Notes: generated by a model from the sequence alone, not told the origin. A stretch of DNA of 64,000 nt from JAGRGG01 sp965217265 (GCA_965217265.1 CBDCHP010000018.1:1108133-1172132); one strand, 5' to 3'; positions 26,962 through 35,956 are shown, numbered from the stretch's first letter. Numbers and translations: made by a program.

Positions 26962-27407
26962 GGCCGCCCGCACCGCCGCGACGGACGCGCGGCGACGACG
27001 ACGCGATGCTGCCGCTGATCAACGTCGTCTTCTTGCTGTTGATCTTCTTCTTGCTGGCCGGCCGTCTCGCGGCGATCGACGGTCTGGGCATCGAGCCGCC
27101 GGCGTCGACGAGCGGGGCGACGAACGACGGGTCCGACCTCGTCGTGGGCGTGACCGAGGACGGGGGCTTGGCGCTCGACGGCGAGGTGACGGCGGACGGG
27201 GCGCTGTTCGACGCCGTCGCCGCGCGCCTCGCCGACGCGGACGGCACGGCTGTGCAACTCAAGGCGGACGGCCGGGCGGCGGCGACACTCGTCGTCGCGG
27301 TCATGCACAAGCTGCGCCGGGCCGGCGTCGAGCGGCTGCGCCTGCTCACCGTTCACGACGCCGCGGCGCCCGGGCGCGGGGCGCTGCCTGATCGAACGCG
27401 CCGTTGA
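26958..27407 (+). CDS. ExbD/TolR family biopolymer transport protein (second)
   Basis: 149 residues, ATG overlapping the previous TGA. The membrane helix with conserved polar residue reads LPLINVVFLLLIFFLLAG; here the usual channel Asp is Asn (PLINVV instead of PLIDVV), while the first ExbD keeps Asp. A tandem pair of ExbD proteins, one with Asn, suggests a heteromeric unit. The periplasmic part ends VMHKLRRAGVERLRLLT. Followed by a hairpin terminator at 27422. Confidence 0.86.
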   Translation: MRPPAPPRRTRGDDDAMLPLINVVFLLLIFFLLAGRLAAIDGLGIEPPASTSGATNDGSDLVVGVTEDGGLALDGEVTADGALFDAVAARLADADGTAVQLKADGRAAATLVVAVMHKLRRAGVERLRLLTVHDAAAPGRGALPDRTRR

Positions 27408-27421
27408 GCGGTGAAATAAAG

Positions 27422-27443
27422 AAGGGCGGCCGAAGCCGCCCTT
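27422..27443. terminator. Hairpin between convergent genes
   Basis: AAGGGCGGC, loop CGAA, GCCGCCCTT: a perfect 9-bp stem with a four-base loop 15 bases after the second ExbD gene. Only a short T tail follows, so termination efficiency is uncertain. Confidence 0.6.
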
Positions 27444-27456
27444 GCAAGGGGGGTTG

Positions 27457-27488
27457 ACGCCGGCCCGGCGATCAGGCCGGGCCGGCGT
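27457..27488. terminator. Second hairpin, downstream of the lipoprotein gene
   Basis: ACGCCGGCCCGG and its exact complement (12-bp stem) separated by 8 bases, just beyond the stop of the minus-strand lipoprotein gene (27500). With the hairpin at 27422 it closes two converging transcription units. Confidence 0.55.
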
Positions 27489-27499
27489 CCAGACTGTCG

Positions 27500-28885
27500 T
27501 TAGTTGATGCCGACGTCGCCGCCGATGTCGCTGCCGGTGTCGCCGATGTCGCTACCAACGTCGCCAACGCCGTCGCCGATGTCGCTGCCGACGTCACCGA
27601 CGGTATCCACGCCCGTGTCGATGCCGTCGCCAACCGTGTCCACGCCGGTATCAACACCGTCGCCGACGGTATCCACGCCGGTATCGACCCCGTCGCCGAT
27701 GTCCCCGCCAACGTCACCGACGTCGCCCGTGTCGACATCGCCCGTGTCGATGCCGCCCGCGATGTCGCCGCGCGTGGCGCCGAACGAGCCGCGAATCGCC
27801 GAGGGGCCGTCGAGCGTGAAGGTGCCCGCGACCTCTTCGGCGGCCGGGCCGGCGAAGCGGCCGGTGGTCGAGCCGGTGTGGCCGGCGTTGGACGAGCTGC
27901 CCTCGCCGTCGAACGCGCCGCGGTTGGTCGCGATGCCCATCTCGCCGAAGTTGACGTCGAGGCCGTCGCCGCCGCCGACCTGCTCGAGCGAGGCGTTGCC
28001 GGTCATGCTGCCGGCGCCGAAGTCGGCCGAGAGGGAGGACGAGCCGGCGTAGGGCGTGGCGTCGCCCGTGCCGGTGCTCTCGACCGCGAGCGCGCCGCCG
28101 GTGTAGGTGGCCGTGCCGGTGGTCGGGATCGCCGACGACTCGGTCGCCTCGTAGCCGGCGAACGAGCCCGCGTCCTGGTCGGTGGCGCCGCTGTTCTGCT
28201 CGACGCCGGCCCAGATGCCGAACGCCGAGTAGTCGAGGCTGGCGCCGAGCGTGTCCTCGCCGACGCGCGAGGTCCAGACGGTGCCGTTGTCGGCGTCGTA
28301 CTGGTTGACGTTGCCGTCGATCACCTCGGACGGCGCGTCGGCGGTGATGCGGATGCCGTTGTCGGTCTGAACGACGACGGCGCCCGACTCGCCGGCGAAC
28401 TGGACGTTACGGGTCGCGGCACCGCTCGCCGTGGACGACTCGAACGAGGAGCCCGCGATCGAGCCGCCGGCGTCGGTCGTGGCGCCGTCGCCGGGATCGG
28501 TGACCTCGAAACCATCATCGTTCTCGTCGAACACGCCGTCGCCGTTGGTGTCGCCGTCGGGCACGCCGTCGCCGTCGGCGTCGTCGAAGCCGTCGACGAT
28601 GCCGTCGCCGTTGGTGTCGCCCTCGACCGCGCCGCCGTCGCCGCCCGCGTCGAAGCCGTCGTCGTCCTCGTCAAAGTCGCCGTCGCCGTCCGTGTCACCG
28701 TCGGGCACGCCGTCGCCGTCCTGGTCGTCGAAGCCGTCGACGACGCCGTCGCCGTTGGTGTCGCCGGTGATCTCGCCGCCCTCGCCGGCCGCCGTGCCAC
28801 CGCCGCCGTCACCGCCGCCGCCGCCGCCGCACGCGGCGAGCGCCAGTATCATCGCCATTGCGGACACCTGAGAAAGTCTGAGCAT
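27500..28885 (-). CDS. TbpB-like lipoprotein with calcium-type repeats and Asp/Gly tail
   Basis: 461 residues from ATG at 28885. The signal peptide ends in a lipobox (ALAACGGGG). Residues 35-130 hold DTNGDGVVDGFDD and DADGDGVPDGD type repeats, like thrombospondin-3/dockerin calcium sites. The middle is a beta-rich domain ending FAGPAAEEVAGTFTL and IRGSFGATR, the hallmark of transferrin-binding-protein-like barrels (Slam-type surface lipoproteins). After this usual end comes an extra 85-residue tail of repeated VDTGVDTVGDG units. It is probably exposed on the cell surface; ligand unknown. No Slam gene is in the window. Confidence 0.75.
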   Translation of the reverse strand: MLRLSQVSAMAMILALAACGGGGGGDGGGGTAAGEGGEITGDTNGDGVVDGFDDQDGDGVPDGDTDGDGDFDEDDDGFDAGGDGGAVEGDTNGDGIVDGFDDADGDGVPDGDTNGDGVFDENDDGFEVTDPGDGATTDAGGSIAGSSFESSTASGAATRNVQFAGESGAVVVQTDNGIRITADAPSEVIDGNVNQYDADNGTVWTSRVGEDTLGASLDYSAFGIWAGVEQNSGATDQDAGSFAGYEATESSAIPTTGTATYTGGALAVESTGTGDATPYAGSSSLSADFGAGSMTGNASLEQVGGGDGLDVNFGEMGIATNRGAFDGEGSSSNAGHTGSTTGRFAGPAAEEVAGTFTLDGPSAIRGSFGATRGDIAGGIDTGDVDTGDVGDVGGDIGDGVDTGVDTVGDGVDTGVDTVGDGIDTGVDTVGDVGSDIGDGVGDVGSDIGDTGSDIGGDVGIN

Positions 28886-29114
28886 TTCCGATCCCTTGTT
28901 TGCGTGGGTCTTTTATGGTTAACCCCACACAACGCTAGTTGCTCCCCCGCGTGGAAGCAACCGGGCCAATTCGCCCATCTGACTTTATGCGTACGGTTTT
29001 ATAGCGAGTGTCACGAAGACGACAACATATCCTTGCGAAGCGTGTAGAATAAAAGAGCTAACATGGCGCCGCCGCCACACGTGGCCGACGAAATCGTTTC
29101 GCCGGGGAACAACA
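28886..29114. other. Gap upstream of the lipoprotein gene
   Basis: 229 bases, less GC-rich, carrying the promoter side of the lipoprotein gene and the 3' side of the opgC-like gene. I see no gene or clear operator. Confidence 0.35.
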
Positions 29115-30275
29115 TCACGCCGCCGCCGGCGTCGCCGCGGTCGTGCGCCGGCGCCAGGGCTCGGCCTTGTACCAGCCGACGACGTAGGCGGCGGCGATGA
29201 CCGTCGCGAGGCCGATCAGGTTCGCCGCCGCGACGGCGAGCGGGCCGCGATCGGTGTAGTCGAGGGCGATGGTGAGCAGCCAAGCGGTCAGCATGCTGGT
29301 CATGAAGGCGGCGAGCGCCTGCTGCCCGACCTTGACGATCGGGCGCAGCGGCCGGGAGGTGAGCCACGCCCCGCGGCCGTGGACGGCATACGCGGCGAGG
29401 TAGGTCAGCGCCAGGACGTGCAGGTAGCGCAAGGGGTGCTGGTTGCTCTTGAAGCCGTTGACCCAAAGCGCGTCGTGGACGGCTTTCAGCCAGTCGATCT
29501 CCCAGTAGATCTGCCAGCGGCTCAAGGGGATCATGACGAGGACGTAGGCGAGTGCCAGGAGGAGGAGCCACCCCTTGTAGGGCACCTTGGGCAGCCAGCC
29601 GCGGCTGAGCGCGAAGCCGGTGAAGAAGAGGAGCTGCCAGGCGAAGGGGTTGAAGAACCACGTCCGCTCCGACCAGGGCTCGGCCGGCAGGGCCAGCCCC
29701 GCCCAGGCGGCGGCGTAGAGGCCCAGGCAAAAGGCGACGGCGGCCCAGGTCGACAGGCGTTGCAACGCGACGACGATCGGCACCATGAGGAGGATCACCA
29801 TGTACATCGGCAGGATGTCGAAGTAGTTCGGCACGTAGGTGAGGGTGAAGAAGGCGAACAGGTTGCGCGCCGTGTCGTCGAGCAGGGGCTCGACGTTGAG
29901 CTGCCCGGCCCAGTTCTGCGCCGTAGGGCCTAAGCCTTGCATGACGCCGAGGGTGACGACGATCGTGACGAGGTAGAGCCCGGCGTGCGCCCAGTAGATC
30001 TGCCAGCAGCGGTGGAGGATGCGCGCCGTGCCGACCCAGAAGCCGAGCCTCGCGAAGGTGCCGCCGAACGCGATCGCGGCGGCGTAGCCTGAGCAGAAGA
30101 CGAACATCTCGGCCGCGTCCGAGGGGCCGAATTTGGCCGGGATGAAGGCGGCCCAAGGGTTCCACTGGATGTGGGCGACCAGGATGATCAGCATGGCGAT
30201 GCCGCGCCAGACGTCGAGGCGCGGGTCGCGCGGCGCGCGGCCCGGCGCTGCGCTTGGGCTTGCGGCGTTGGTCAT
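29115..30275 (-). CDS. opgC: OpgC family acyltransferase-like membrane protein
   Basis: 386 residues from ATG at 30275. About ten membrane segments after the start PRLDVWRGIAMLIILVAHIQ, with AEMFVFCSGYAAA, the conserved beginning of OpgC proteins. OpgC succinylates periplasmic glucans (cyclic or linear osmoregulated glucans) at the inner membrane. Divergent from the histidine phosphatase gene, with 138 bases between. Could also be another acyltransferase-3 relative, but the N-terminal signature favours OpgC. Confidence 0.85.
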   Translation of the reverse strand: MTNAASPSAAPGRAPRDPRLDVWRGIAMLIILVAHIQWNPWAAFIPAKFGPSDAAEMFVFCSGYAAAIAFGGTFARLGFWVGTARILHRCWQIYWAHAGLYLVTIVVTLGVMQGLGPTAQNWAGQLNVEPLLDDTARNLFAFFTLTYVPNYFDILPMYMVILLMVPIVVALQRLSTWAAVAFCLGLYAAAWAGLALPAEPWSERTWFFNPFAWQLLFFTGFALSRGWLPKVPYKGWLLLLALAYVLVMIPLSRWQIYWEIDWLKAVHDALWVNGFKSNQHPLRYLHVLALTYLAAYAVHGRGAWLTSRPLRPIVKVGQQALAAFMTSMLTAWLLTIALDYTDRGPLAVAAANLIGLATVIAAAYVVGWYKAEPWRRRTTAATPAAA

Positions 30276-30371
30276 GGACGAGGATACCCAATCTTGCCGC
30301 CCAAGAACGGCGTGGTCTTTATAGGTTGCTTTGGCAAGCAAGATGGTCGAGGCGACGACCGCAAGCAAGCC

Positions 30372-30385
30372 GTGCCGATCGGCAC
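30372..30385. promoter_or_regulatory. Perfect 14-bp palindrome between divergent genes
   Basis: GTGCCGATCGGCAC lies 28 bases before the start of the histidine phosphatase gene, in the gap shared with opgC. It could be an operator or chance in GC-rich DNA. Confidence 0.25.
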
Positions 30386-30413
30386 AGCCGGATACGCGCG
30401 CGAACGTGAAGGG

Positions 30414-31031
30414 ATGAACGACATGGCCGCGGGGCCGCTGATCTACCTGCTGCGCCACGGCGAGACCTTGTGGAACCGCGAGCGGCGAATGCAGGGCCGC
30501 CGCGACTCGCCCCTGACCGAACGGGGCATCGCCCAGGCGGCGGCGATGGGCGAGGCGCTGCGCGCCCGCCTCGGCGACGGTGCCGAGGGCTTCGCTTGGC
30601 GCTCCAGCCCCTTGATGCGCGCGTGGCAGACGGCCGTGATCGTCGCCGGCCGCGTCGGCGTCGATCCGGGCGCCATCGAGCGGCAGGACGCCTTGAGGGA
30701 GATGACCTGGGGCGACTGGGACGGGCTCACCGCGGCCGAGATCGAGGCGCGCGACCCGCAACTCTGGCAGGCACGGATCAACGATCGCTTCACGATCGCC
30801 CCGCCCGGCGGCGGCGAGACCCAGACCGAAATCGTCGTCCGCGCCGCTACGTGGCTCAGGGCCGTGCCGGCCGACGCCAAGCTCGTCGTCGTCGCGCACG
30901 GCGCCCTCGGCCGGGCGTTGCGCACCGCCTTCGAGGGCGCGCACCCCAAGCGGATGCTCGAACTCGACGAGCCGCAGGACGCCTTCTATCGCCTGAGCGA
31001 CGCCGGCATCGAGCGGCTCGGCGTCGCCTGA
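30414..31031 (+). CDS. Histidine phosphatase family protein
   Basis: 205 residues from ATG at 30414 (an ATG nine bases on is possible). The phosphatase signature LLRHGETLWN gives Arg14-His15-Gly16-Glu17; the second catalytic His is in VVVAHGALGRALR and the acid-base Glu in the REMTWGDWDG region. Substrate could be phosphoglycerate, a sugar phosphate or alpha-ribazole phosphate; the sequence does not decide. It ends seven bases before the phaC-like gene and is probably cotranscribed with it. Confidence 0.9.
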   Translation: MNDMAAGPLIYLLRHGETLWNRERRMQGRRDSPLTERGIAQAAAMGEALRARLGDGAEGFAWRSSPLMRAWQTAVIVAGRVGVDPGAIERQDALREMTWGDWDGLTAAEIEARDPQLWQARINDRFTIAPPGGGETQTEIVVRAATWLRAVPADAKLVVVAHGALGRALRTAFEGAHPKRMLELDEPQDAFYRLSDAGIERLGVA

Positions 31032-31038
31032 ACGATCC

Positions 31039-32658
31039 GTGTCGAACCCCGCGCTCGACGCCCTGCGCGCCGCCGCCGAAGCGATGCTGCGCCACCCGGA
31101 GGCGTGGTGCCGGGCGCGAAGACGGCTGACGCGCGAGACGGCGGTCCTGTGGCGCTGCTACCTGCGTCGCCTCGCGGGCGCCACGCCGCCCGGCATCGTT
31201 CGCCCCGAGACGTTTGATCGTCGCTTCGCCGACCCCGCGTGGCGCTCTCACCCGCTGTTCGCCTTCCTCGCCGAGGCGCACGTCGTCCTGCGGCGCCGTG
31301 CGAGAAGCTTCGTCGCGGGGCTGCCCGGCCTCGACCTCCTCCCCCGCCGCCGCCTCGCCTTCCTCGTCGGCCGCTACGTCGAGGCCCTCTCGCCGGCGAA
31401 CGCACCCTGGACCAACCCGGTCGTCTTGCGGGCGGCCTGGAACAGCAACGGGCGCAGCCTGCGGCGGGGCATCGTGCGTCTCGGGCGCGACGCGGCCCGC
31501 GGCCTGCCCATGCCGCGCCCGGACCCGCCCCGCGTCGGCCGCGAGGTCGCGGCGACGCCGGGGACGGTGGTGGCCGAGAACGACTTGATGCAGTTGATCC
31601 GCTACGCCCCGACGACGCGCGAGGTCGGCGCCGTGCCGCTCCTGGTGCTGCCGTCCTGGATCAACAAGTTCTACGTCCTCGACCTGCGGGCCGAGAACAG
31701 CTTCGTTCGCTGGGCCCTCGACCGGGGCGTGCAGGTCTTCATGGTCTCCTGGGTCAACCCGGATGCCGGCCACGCCGAACGCGGCCTCGCCGACTACCTT
31801 GAATCCGGCCCCGCCGCCGCCGCCGCGGCCGTCCGCCGCCAGACCGGGCAGGGGCGCGTCCAGGTGCTCGGCTACTGCCTCGGCGGCACGCTCGCCGCCT
31901 GCTACGCCGCGCGCGAGGCGGCGCTCGGGCGTTTCGGCGTGCGCTCGCTCACCCTGCTCGCGACCCTGCTCGACTTCGCCGAGCCCGGCGACCTCGGCCT
32001 CTTCATCGACGCGAAGAGCGTGGAGGCGATCGAGCGGCGGATGCGGCGCCGCGGCTACCTGCCGGCCGAGGCGCTGGGCGGGGTCTTCGCAAGCTTGCGC
32101 GCCAACGAGCTGGTCTGGCCGGCCCTCGTCGACGGCTACCTGCTCGGCAAGGCGCCGTCGCGCTTCGACCTCGCCGGCTGGAACGCCGACGCCACCCGGC
32201 TGCCGTACCGGCTGCACAGCCAGTGCCTGCGCCACCTCTACCTCGACAACCGGCTGGCCCGGCCGGGGGCGCTTTGCCTCGGCGGCGTACCGATCGACCT
32301 CGGCCTGATCGAGGCGCCCACCTTCGCGCTCGGCACGCGCGACGACCACATAGCCCCCTGGGCTTCCGCCTACCGCGGCCTGCGCCTGCTGAACGCCGCC
32401 CCGCGCCGCTTCGCGCTCGGCGGAAGCGGCCACGTCGCCGGCGTCGTCAACCCGCCCTCGGCCGGCAAGCACGACCACGCCCTCGCCGAAGCCGACGGCC
32501 GCGACCCGATCGCGTGGCAACGGACAGCACGGCACGCGCCCGGCTCGTGGTGGCCCGCGTGGCACGACTGGTTGACCGAACTCGACCCGACGACGATCCC
32601 GGCCCGACCGTCAGAGGAGGGAATCGAGCCGGCGCCGGGGCGCTACGTGCGGGGTTGA
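31039..32658 (+). CDS. phaC: Class I poly(3-hydroxyalkanoate) synthase
   Basis: 539 residues from GTG at 31039, slightly shorter than typical class I enzymes. Lipase-like box GYCLGGT with catalytic Cys280, alpha/beta hydrolase core with LVLPSWINKFYVLDL and VSWVNPD, catalytic Asp in GTRDDHIAPW and His in GSGHVAGVVNPP. It polymerises 3-hydroxyacyl-CoA into storage granules. No phaA, phaB or phaR in the window. The TGA stop is the first codon of a palindromic repeat. Confidence 0.92.
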   Translation: MSNPALDALRAAAEAMLRHPEAWCRARRRLTRETAVLWRCYLRRLAGATPPGIVRPETFDRRFADPAWRSHPLFAFLAEAHVVLRRRARSFVAGLPGLDLLPRRRLAFLVGRYVEALSPANAPWTNPVVLRAAWNSNGRSLRRGIVRLGRDAARGLPMPRPDPPRVGREVAATPGTVVAENDLMQLIRYAPTTREVGAVPLLVLPSWINKFYVLDLRAENSFVRWALDRGVQVFMVSWVNPDAGHAERGLADYLESGPAAAAAAVRRQTGQGRVQVLGYCLGGTLAACYAAREAALGRFGVRSLTLLATLLDFAEPGDLGLFIDAKSVEAIERRMRRRGYLPAEALGGVFASLRANELVWPALVDGYLLGKAPSRFDLAGWNADATRLPYRLHSQCLRHLYLDNRLARPGALCLGGVPIDLGLIEAPTFALGTRDDHIAPWASAYRGLRLLNAAPRRFALGGSGHVAGVVNPPSAGKHDHALAEADGRDPIAWQRTARHAPGSWWPAWHDWLTELDPTTIPARPSEEGIEPAPGRYVRG

Positions 32659-32803
32659 ACGCTTGCGCGTCCGCTGCGCGGGGCTTCTTTTTTCTCTTTT
32701 TTACTATTTGTCGTCGGAGATTGGCCGCAACGTCGAGAGCTAGCCCCGGCCAAAGTTGCAAAAACAGAAGAAAAAGGCCCGCGGCAGCGACGCGAAGCGT
32801 TCA
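32656..32803. repeat. Stop-codon-anchored palindromic repeat (copy D)
   Basis: Starts with the TGA of phaC (TGAACGCTTGCGCG) and ends GCGAAGCGTTCA. Core of the C/D type with GATTGGCCGCAACG and AGCCCCGGCCAAAG. The right end faces the start of the methyltransferase gene, so only the left end carries a stop. Confidence 0.75.
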
Positions 32804-32842
32804 CGGCTTGCCGTGCAAATTCCCCTGCGCATATCCGTTACC

Positions 32843-33697
32843 ATGAACGCCCCCTTCGATCGCCGCCGCCGCCGCCTGCGCCGGGAGCGGCTGAGGCCGG
32901 ACCCGGACCCCTTCCTGCGCCGCGCGATCGAGGCGTCGCTGTTGGACCGGCTCGCCGTCGTGCGGCGCGACTTCGGCCGCGTCCTCGTGCTCGGCGCGCA
33001 GGACGGCGCCCTCGTAGAAGCGCTTCGCGCCGCCGGGGTCGAGACGGTCGTGGCCCTCGACGAGCTCGCCGTCGAGGGCGCGGGCGCCTTGGCCGTGATC
33101 GGCGACGAGGAGCGGCAGCCGTTCAAGGACGGCGCCTTCGACGCGGTCTTCTCGGCGATGAGCCTGCACGCGGTGAACGACCTCGTCGGCGTCTTGATCC
33201 AGGTCCGCCGCTGCCTCGTGCCGGACGGGCTCCTGCTGGCGGGCTTTCCCGGCGGCGAGAGCCTGGGCGAGTTGCGCTACGCCCTGACTCAGGCCGAACT
33301 CGACGTGCGCGGCGGGATGGAGCCGCGCGTCATGCCGACGATCGACGTCCGCGACGCGGGCGCGCTTCTCCAGCGCGCCGGCTTCGCGCTTCCCGTCGCC
33401 GACGTCGAGCGCCTCACCGTGCGCTACCGTGACCCGCTGCGGCTGCTGCACGACCTGCGGGCGATGGGCGAGGGCAACATCCTGCGCGGCAGCGGCCGAA
33501 CGGCGCTGCGCCGCGACGTGCTGGCACGCGCGATGCTGCTCTACGCCGAAACCTTCCCGGACGCCGAGAAGGTTAAGGCGACGTTCGACCTCGTCTACCT
33601 CACCGCCTGGGCGCCCGGCCCCAACCAGCAAAAACCCGCCCGCCGCGGCTCGGGCAAGGTGTCGCTGGCGGAAACGTTGGGGAAGTTTCCGATTTAA
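32843..33697 (+). CDS. SAM-dependent methyltransferase (BioC/NDUFAF5-like)
   Basis: 284 residues from ATG at 32843. A class I fold with motif I-like VLVLGAQDGALVEAL (the usual second Gly differs), then LPFKDGAFDAVFSAMSLHAVND type sequence and RRCLVPDGLLLAGFPGG. The C-terminal part (YRDPLRLLHDLRAMGEGN) matches proteins like NDUFAF5/BioC homologues of alphaproteobacteria. Target unknown: pimeloyl precursor, complex I subunit, or other. Flanked by repeat copies D and E, whose latter contains its TAA. Confidence 0.82.
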   Translation: MNAPFDRRRRRLRRERLRPDPDPFLRRAIEASLLDRLAVVRRDFGRVLVLGAQDGALVEALRAAGVETVVALDELAVEGAGALAVIGDEERQPFKDGAFDAVFSAMSLHAVNDLVGVLIQVRRCLVPDGLLLAGFPGGESLGELRYALTQAELDVRGGMEPRVMPTIDVRDAGALLQRAGFALPVADVERLTVRYRDPLRLLHDLRAMGEGNILRGSGRTALRRDVLARAMLLYAETFPDAEKVKATFDLVYLTAWAPGPNQQKPARRGSGKVSLAETLGKFPI

Positions 33698-33840
33698 CGC
33701 TTCGCGTGCGCTGCCGCGCGGCCTTTTTTCTTCTCTTTTTAACTTTGTCCGAGGCTGGCTTCGGCGTTGAGGCCAAGTCCGAGAACAAGTAGCAAAAAAG
33801 AAGTGAAAAAGCCTGCGCGGCAGCGCACGTGAAGCGTTCA
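33695..33840. repeat. Stop-codon-anchored palindromic repeat (copy E)
   Basis: Lies exactly between two convergent genes. The left end contains the TAA of the methyltransferase gene, the right end the TCA (complement of TGA) of guanine deaminase. Core GAGGCTGGCTTCGGCG then AGGCCAAGTCCGAG. T-rich tracts on both strands, as for a shared terminator. Confidence 0.78.
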
Positions 33841-35130
33841 ACGTACGTGCAGGCACTGCCCCGCGACCCAAGTCTCGCGCACCGCCCTGTCGTCGCCCAT
33901 GATGGCGAGGACGAACAGGGTTTCGGCGAGGTTGCCGTCCTTGATCGCGGCCGCGCGGTGGGCCATCGCCGGCGTGGCGTGCGGGTCGAGCACGGTGACG
34001 TCGGCGGCGGTGCCGGGGTCGAGCGTGCCGATCTCGTCGGCGAGGCCGAGCGCTTCGGCGTTGCCGCGGGTCATGGCGTGGAACAGCGACAGGGGCGCCC
34101 AGCTCTGGCCTTGCAATTGCAGGACCTTGTAGCCCTCGGCGGCGGTCTGCAGCATCGAGTAGGACGTCCCGCCGCCGATGTCGGTCGCGAGCGCCGTGCG
34201 CACGCCGGCGCGCCGCAGCCGGGCCATGTCGAACAATCCCGAGCCGATGAACAGGTTCGAGGTCGGGCAAAAGCAGGCGACGCTCTCGGTCTCGGCCAAG
34301 CGCGCGGCCTCGGCGTCGTCGAGGTGGATGCAGTGACCGAAGAGCGAGCGCGGCCCCAAGAGGCCATAGCGGTCGTAGATGTCGGTGTAGTTCGCCGACC
34401 AGGGGAACAACTCGCTTACGAGCCGCACCTCGGCCCGGTTCTCGCTCAGGTGGGTCTGGACGTAGCATTCGGGATGCGCGCGGATGAGCGCGCCAGCCGC
34501 TTCGAGCCCCGCCTCGCTCGACGTGATGGCAAAGCGCGGCGTCACGGCGTAGGCGACGCGCCCGACGCCGTGCCAGCGCGCGATCAGGGCCTCGCTCTCG
34601 TCGTAGCCGTACCCCGGACCGTCGCGCAGGCCCTTAGGGCAGTTCCGGTCCATCATCACCTTGCCGCCGATCACGCGCATGGTCCGCGCCTCGGCCTCGG
34701 CGAAGAGCGCCTCGGCGCTCGCCGCGTGCGTGGTCGCGTAGACGGCGGCGGTGGTCGTGCCGTGGCGCAACAGCGCGTCGAAGAAGAACCGCGCCTGGGC
34801 CCGCGCGTGTTCGGGGTCGGCGAACTTCTGCTCCGCGACGAAGGTGTAGCGTTCGAGCCATTCGAGCAGTTGCGCGCCGTACGAGGCCACGACCTGCACT
34901 TGCGGGTAGTGGACGTGGGCGTCGATCAGGCCCGGCAGGATCAGCCCGTCCGGGTAGCGCCGCACCTCGGCGCCCGCCGAATCGACCGCGCCCGCGTGCC
35001 CGTGCGCCAGGATGCGGCCGCCCTCGATCAGGACGACGCCGTTCTCGTGCGTCTCGACCGCGGCCGCCCCCATCGTCGCCGGGTCGCCCTTGAAGCTGAG
35101 CGTGCGGCCGCGCAGGGCAATGCGGGTCAT
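33838..35130 (-). CDS. guaD: Guanine deaminase
   Basis: 430 residues from ATG at 35130 (MTRIALRGRTLSFKG). Amidohydrolase metal site HVHYPQ near the N-terminus (PGLIDAHVHYPQVQVVAS), the substrate-binding GVGRVAYAVTPRFAITS, HLSENRAEV and GHCIHL, ATDIGGGTSYSML: all typical of guanine deaminase. It converts guanine to xanthine in purine breakdown. The 27 residues of possible upstream extension lack similarity. Divergent from the pseudouridine synthase gene, 55 bases apart. Confidence 0.93.
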   Translation of the reverse strand: MTRIALRGRTLSFKGDPATMGAAAVETHENGVVLIEGGRILAHGHAGAVDSAGAEVRRYPDGLILPGLIDAHVHYPQVQVVASYGAQLLEWLERYTFVAEQKFADPEHARAQARFFFDALLRHGTTTAAVYATTHAASAEALFAEAEARTMRVIGGKVMMDRNCPKGLRDGPGYGYDESEALIARWHGVGRVAYAVTPRFAITSSEAGLEAAGALIRAHPECYVQTHLSENRAEVRLVSELFPWSANYTDIYDRYGLLGPRSLFGHCIHLDDAEAARLAETESVACFCPTSNLFIGSGLFDMARLRRAGVRTALATDIGGGTSYSMLQTAAEGYKVLQLQGQSWAPLSLFHAMTRGNAEALGLADEIGTLDPGTAADVTVLDPHATPAMAHRAAAIKDGNLAETLFVLAIMGDDRAVRETWVAGQCLHVR

Positions 35131-35185
35131 GCGGTGCGGGTCATGGCTGTTGCGATCCTCGGCGCCGTGGCATAGGCGTCCACCC

Positions 35186-35956
35186 ATGAACGACCCCGAC
35201 GCCATTCTCAAGCGCCTGCTCTACCGCGACGGGCTGATCCTGATCGTCGACAAGCCGGCGGGCCTGCCGGTCCACCCCGGCCCCAAGGGCGGGCCGACGC
35301 TCGAAGACGGCTTCGACGCGCTGCGCTTCGGCCTGCCCGACCGGCCGCACCTGGCGCACCGGCTGGATCGCGACACCTCGGGCTGCCTCGTGCTCGGCCG
35401 GCACAAGAAGGCGCTGCGGCGCTTGGGCAAACTGTTCGAGGCGGGGCGGGTGGCGAAGTCCTACTGGGCGGTGGTCGAGGGGGAACCGCTTGAGCCCGCC
35501 GGCACGATTGACCTGCCGCTCGCCAAGCTGAGCACCGCCAAGCGCGGCTGGTGGATGACGGTCGATCGGGAGAACGGCCGCCCGGCCGTGACCGACTACG
35601 CCGTGCTCGCCGCCGCCGACGGCCGAACGGCGGTCGAGTTGCGGCCCCGGACCGGCCGGACGCACCAGTTGCGCGTCCACTTGGCGGCGATCGGCCACCC
35701 GATCCTGGGCGATCCCGTCTACGGCGACAAGGCCCCGACGGCGCCCATGCACCTGCACGCCCGCTCGATCGCGCTGCCGCTCTACGAGCGCCGCGACCCG
35801 GTGGCCGCGACCGCCCCCGTTCCCCCCCACATGGCCCCCGCCCTCCTGGCCTGCGGCATGACGGCAGCGGACTTGGCGCCCGAGGCGGACGATGCGGCGG
35901 CCCATTGGGAAGGCGCGAGTCCGGCCACCCTGGACCCCGCATCAAGTGCGGGGTGA
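35186..35956 (+). CDS. RluA-family pseudouridine synthase
   Basis: 256 residues from ATG at 35186. Catalytic motif HRLDRDTSG with Asp61; further family stretches RTGRTHQLRVHLAAIGHPILGD (split as LRPRTGRTHQLR and HLAAIGHPILGDPVYGD). It modifies uridines in rRNA or tRNA. There is no S4 domain, so it belongs to the short RluA type; target unknown. The last twelve residues (SPATLDPASSAG) and the stop are encoded by the arm of a palindromic repeat, so the C-terminus was extended or replaced by the repeat. Confidence 0.9.
   Translation: MNDPDAILKRLLYRDGLILIVDKPAGLPVHPGPKGGPTLEDGFDALRFGLPDRPHLAHRLDRDTSGCLVLGRHKKALRRLGKLFEAGRVAKSYWAVVEGEPLEPAGTIDLPLAKLSTAKRGWWMTVDRENGRPAVTDYAVLAAADGRTAVELRPRTGRTHQLRVHLAAIGHPILGDPVYGDKAPTAPMHLHARSIALPLYERRDPVAATAPVPPHMAPALLACGMTAADLAPEADDAAAHWEGASPATLDPASSAG

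Noticed and set aside
27500..28800. Tandem repeats that could be taken for a CRISPR array
   Set aside because: They are in-frame codon repeats (Asp/Gly/Asn and VDTG units) of a lipoprotein; there are no spacers of constant length.
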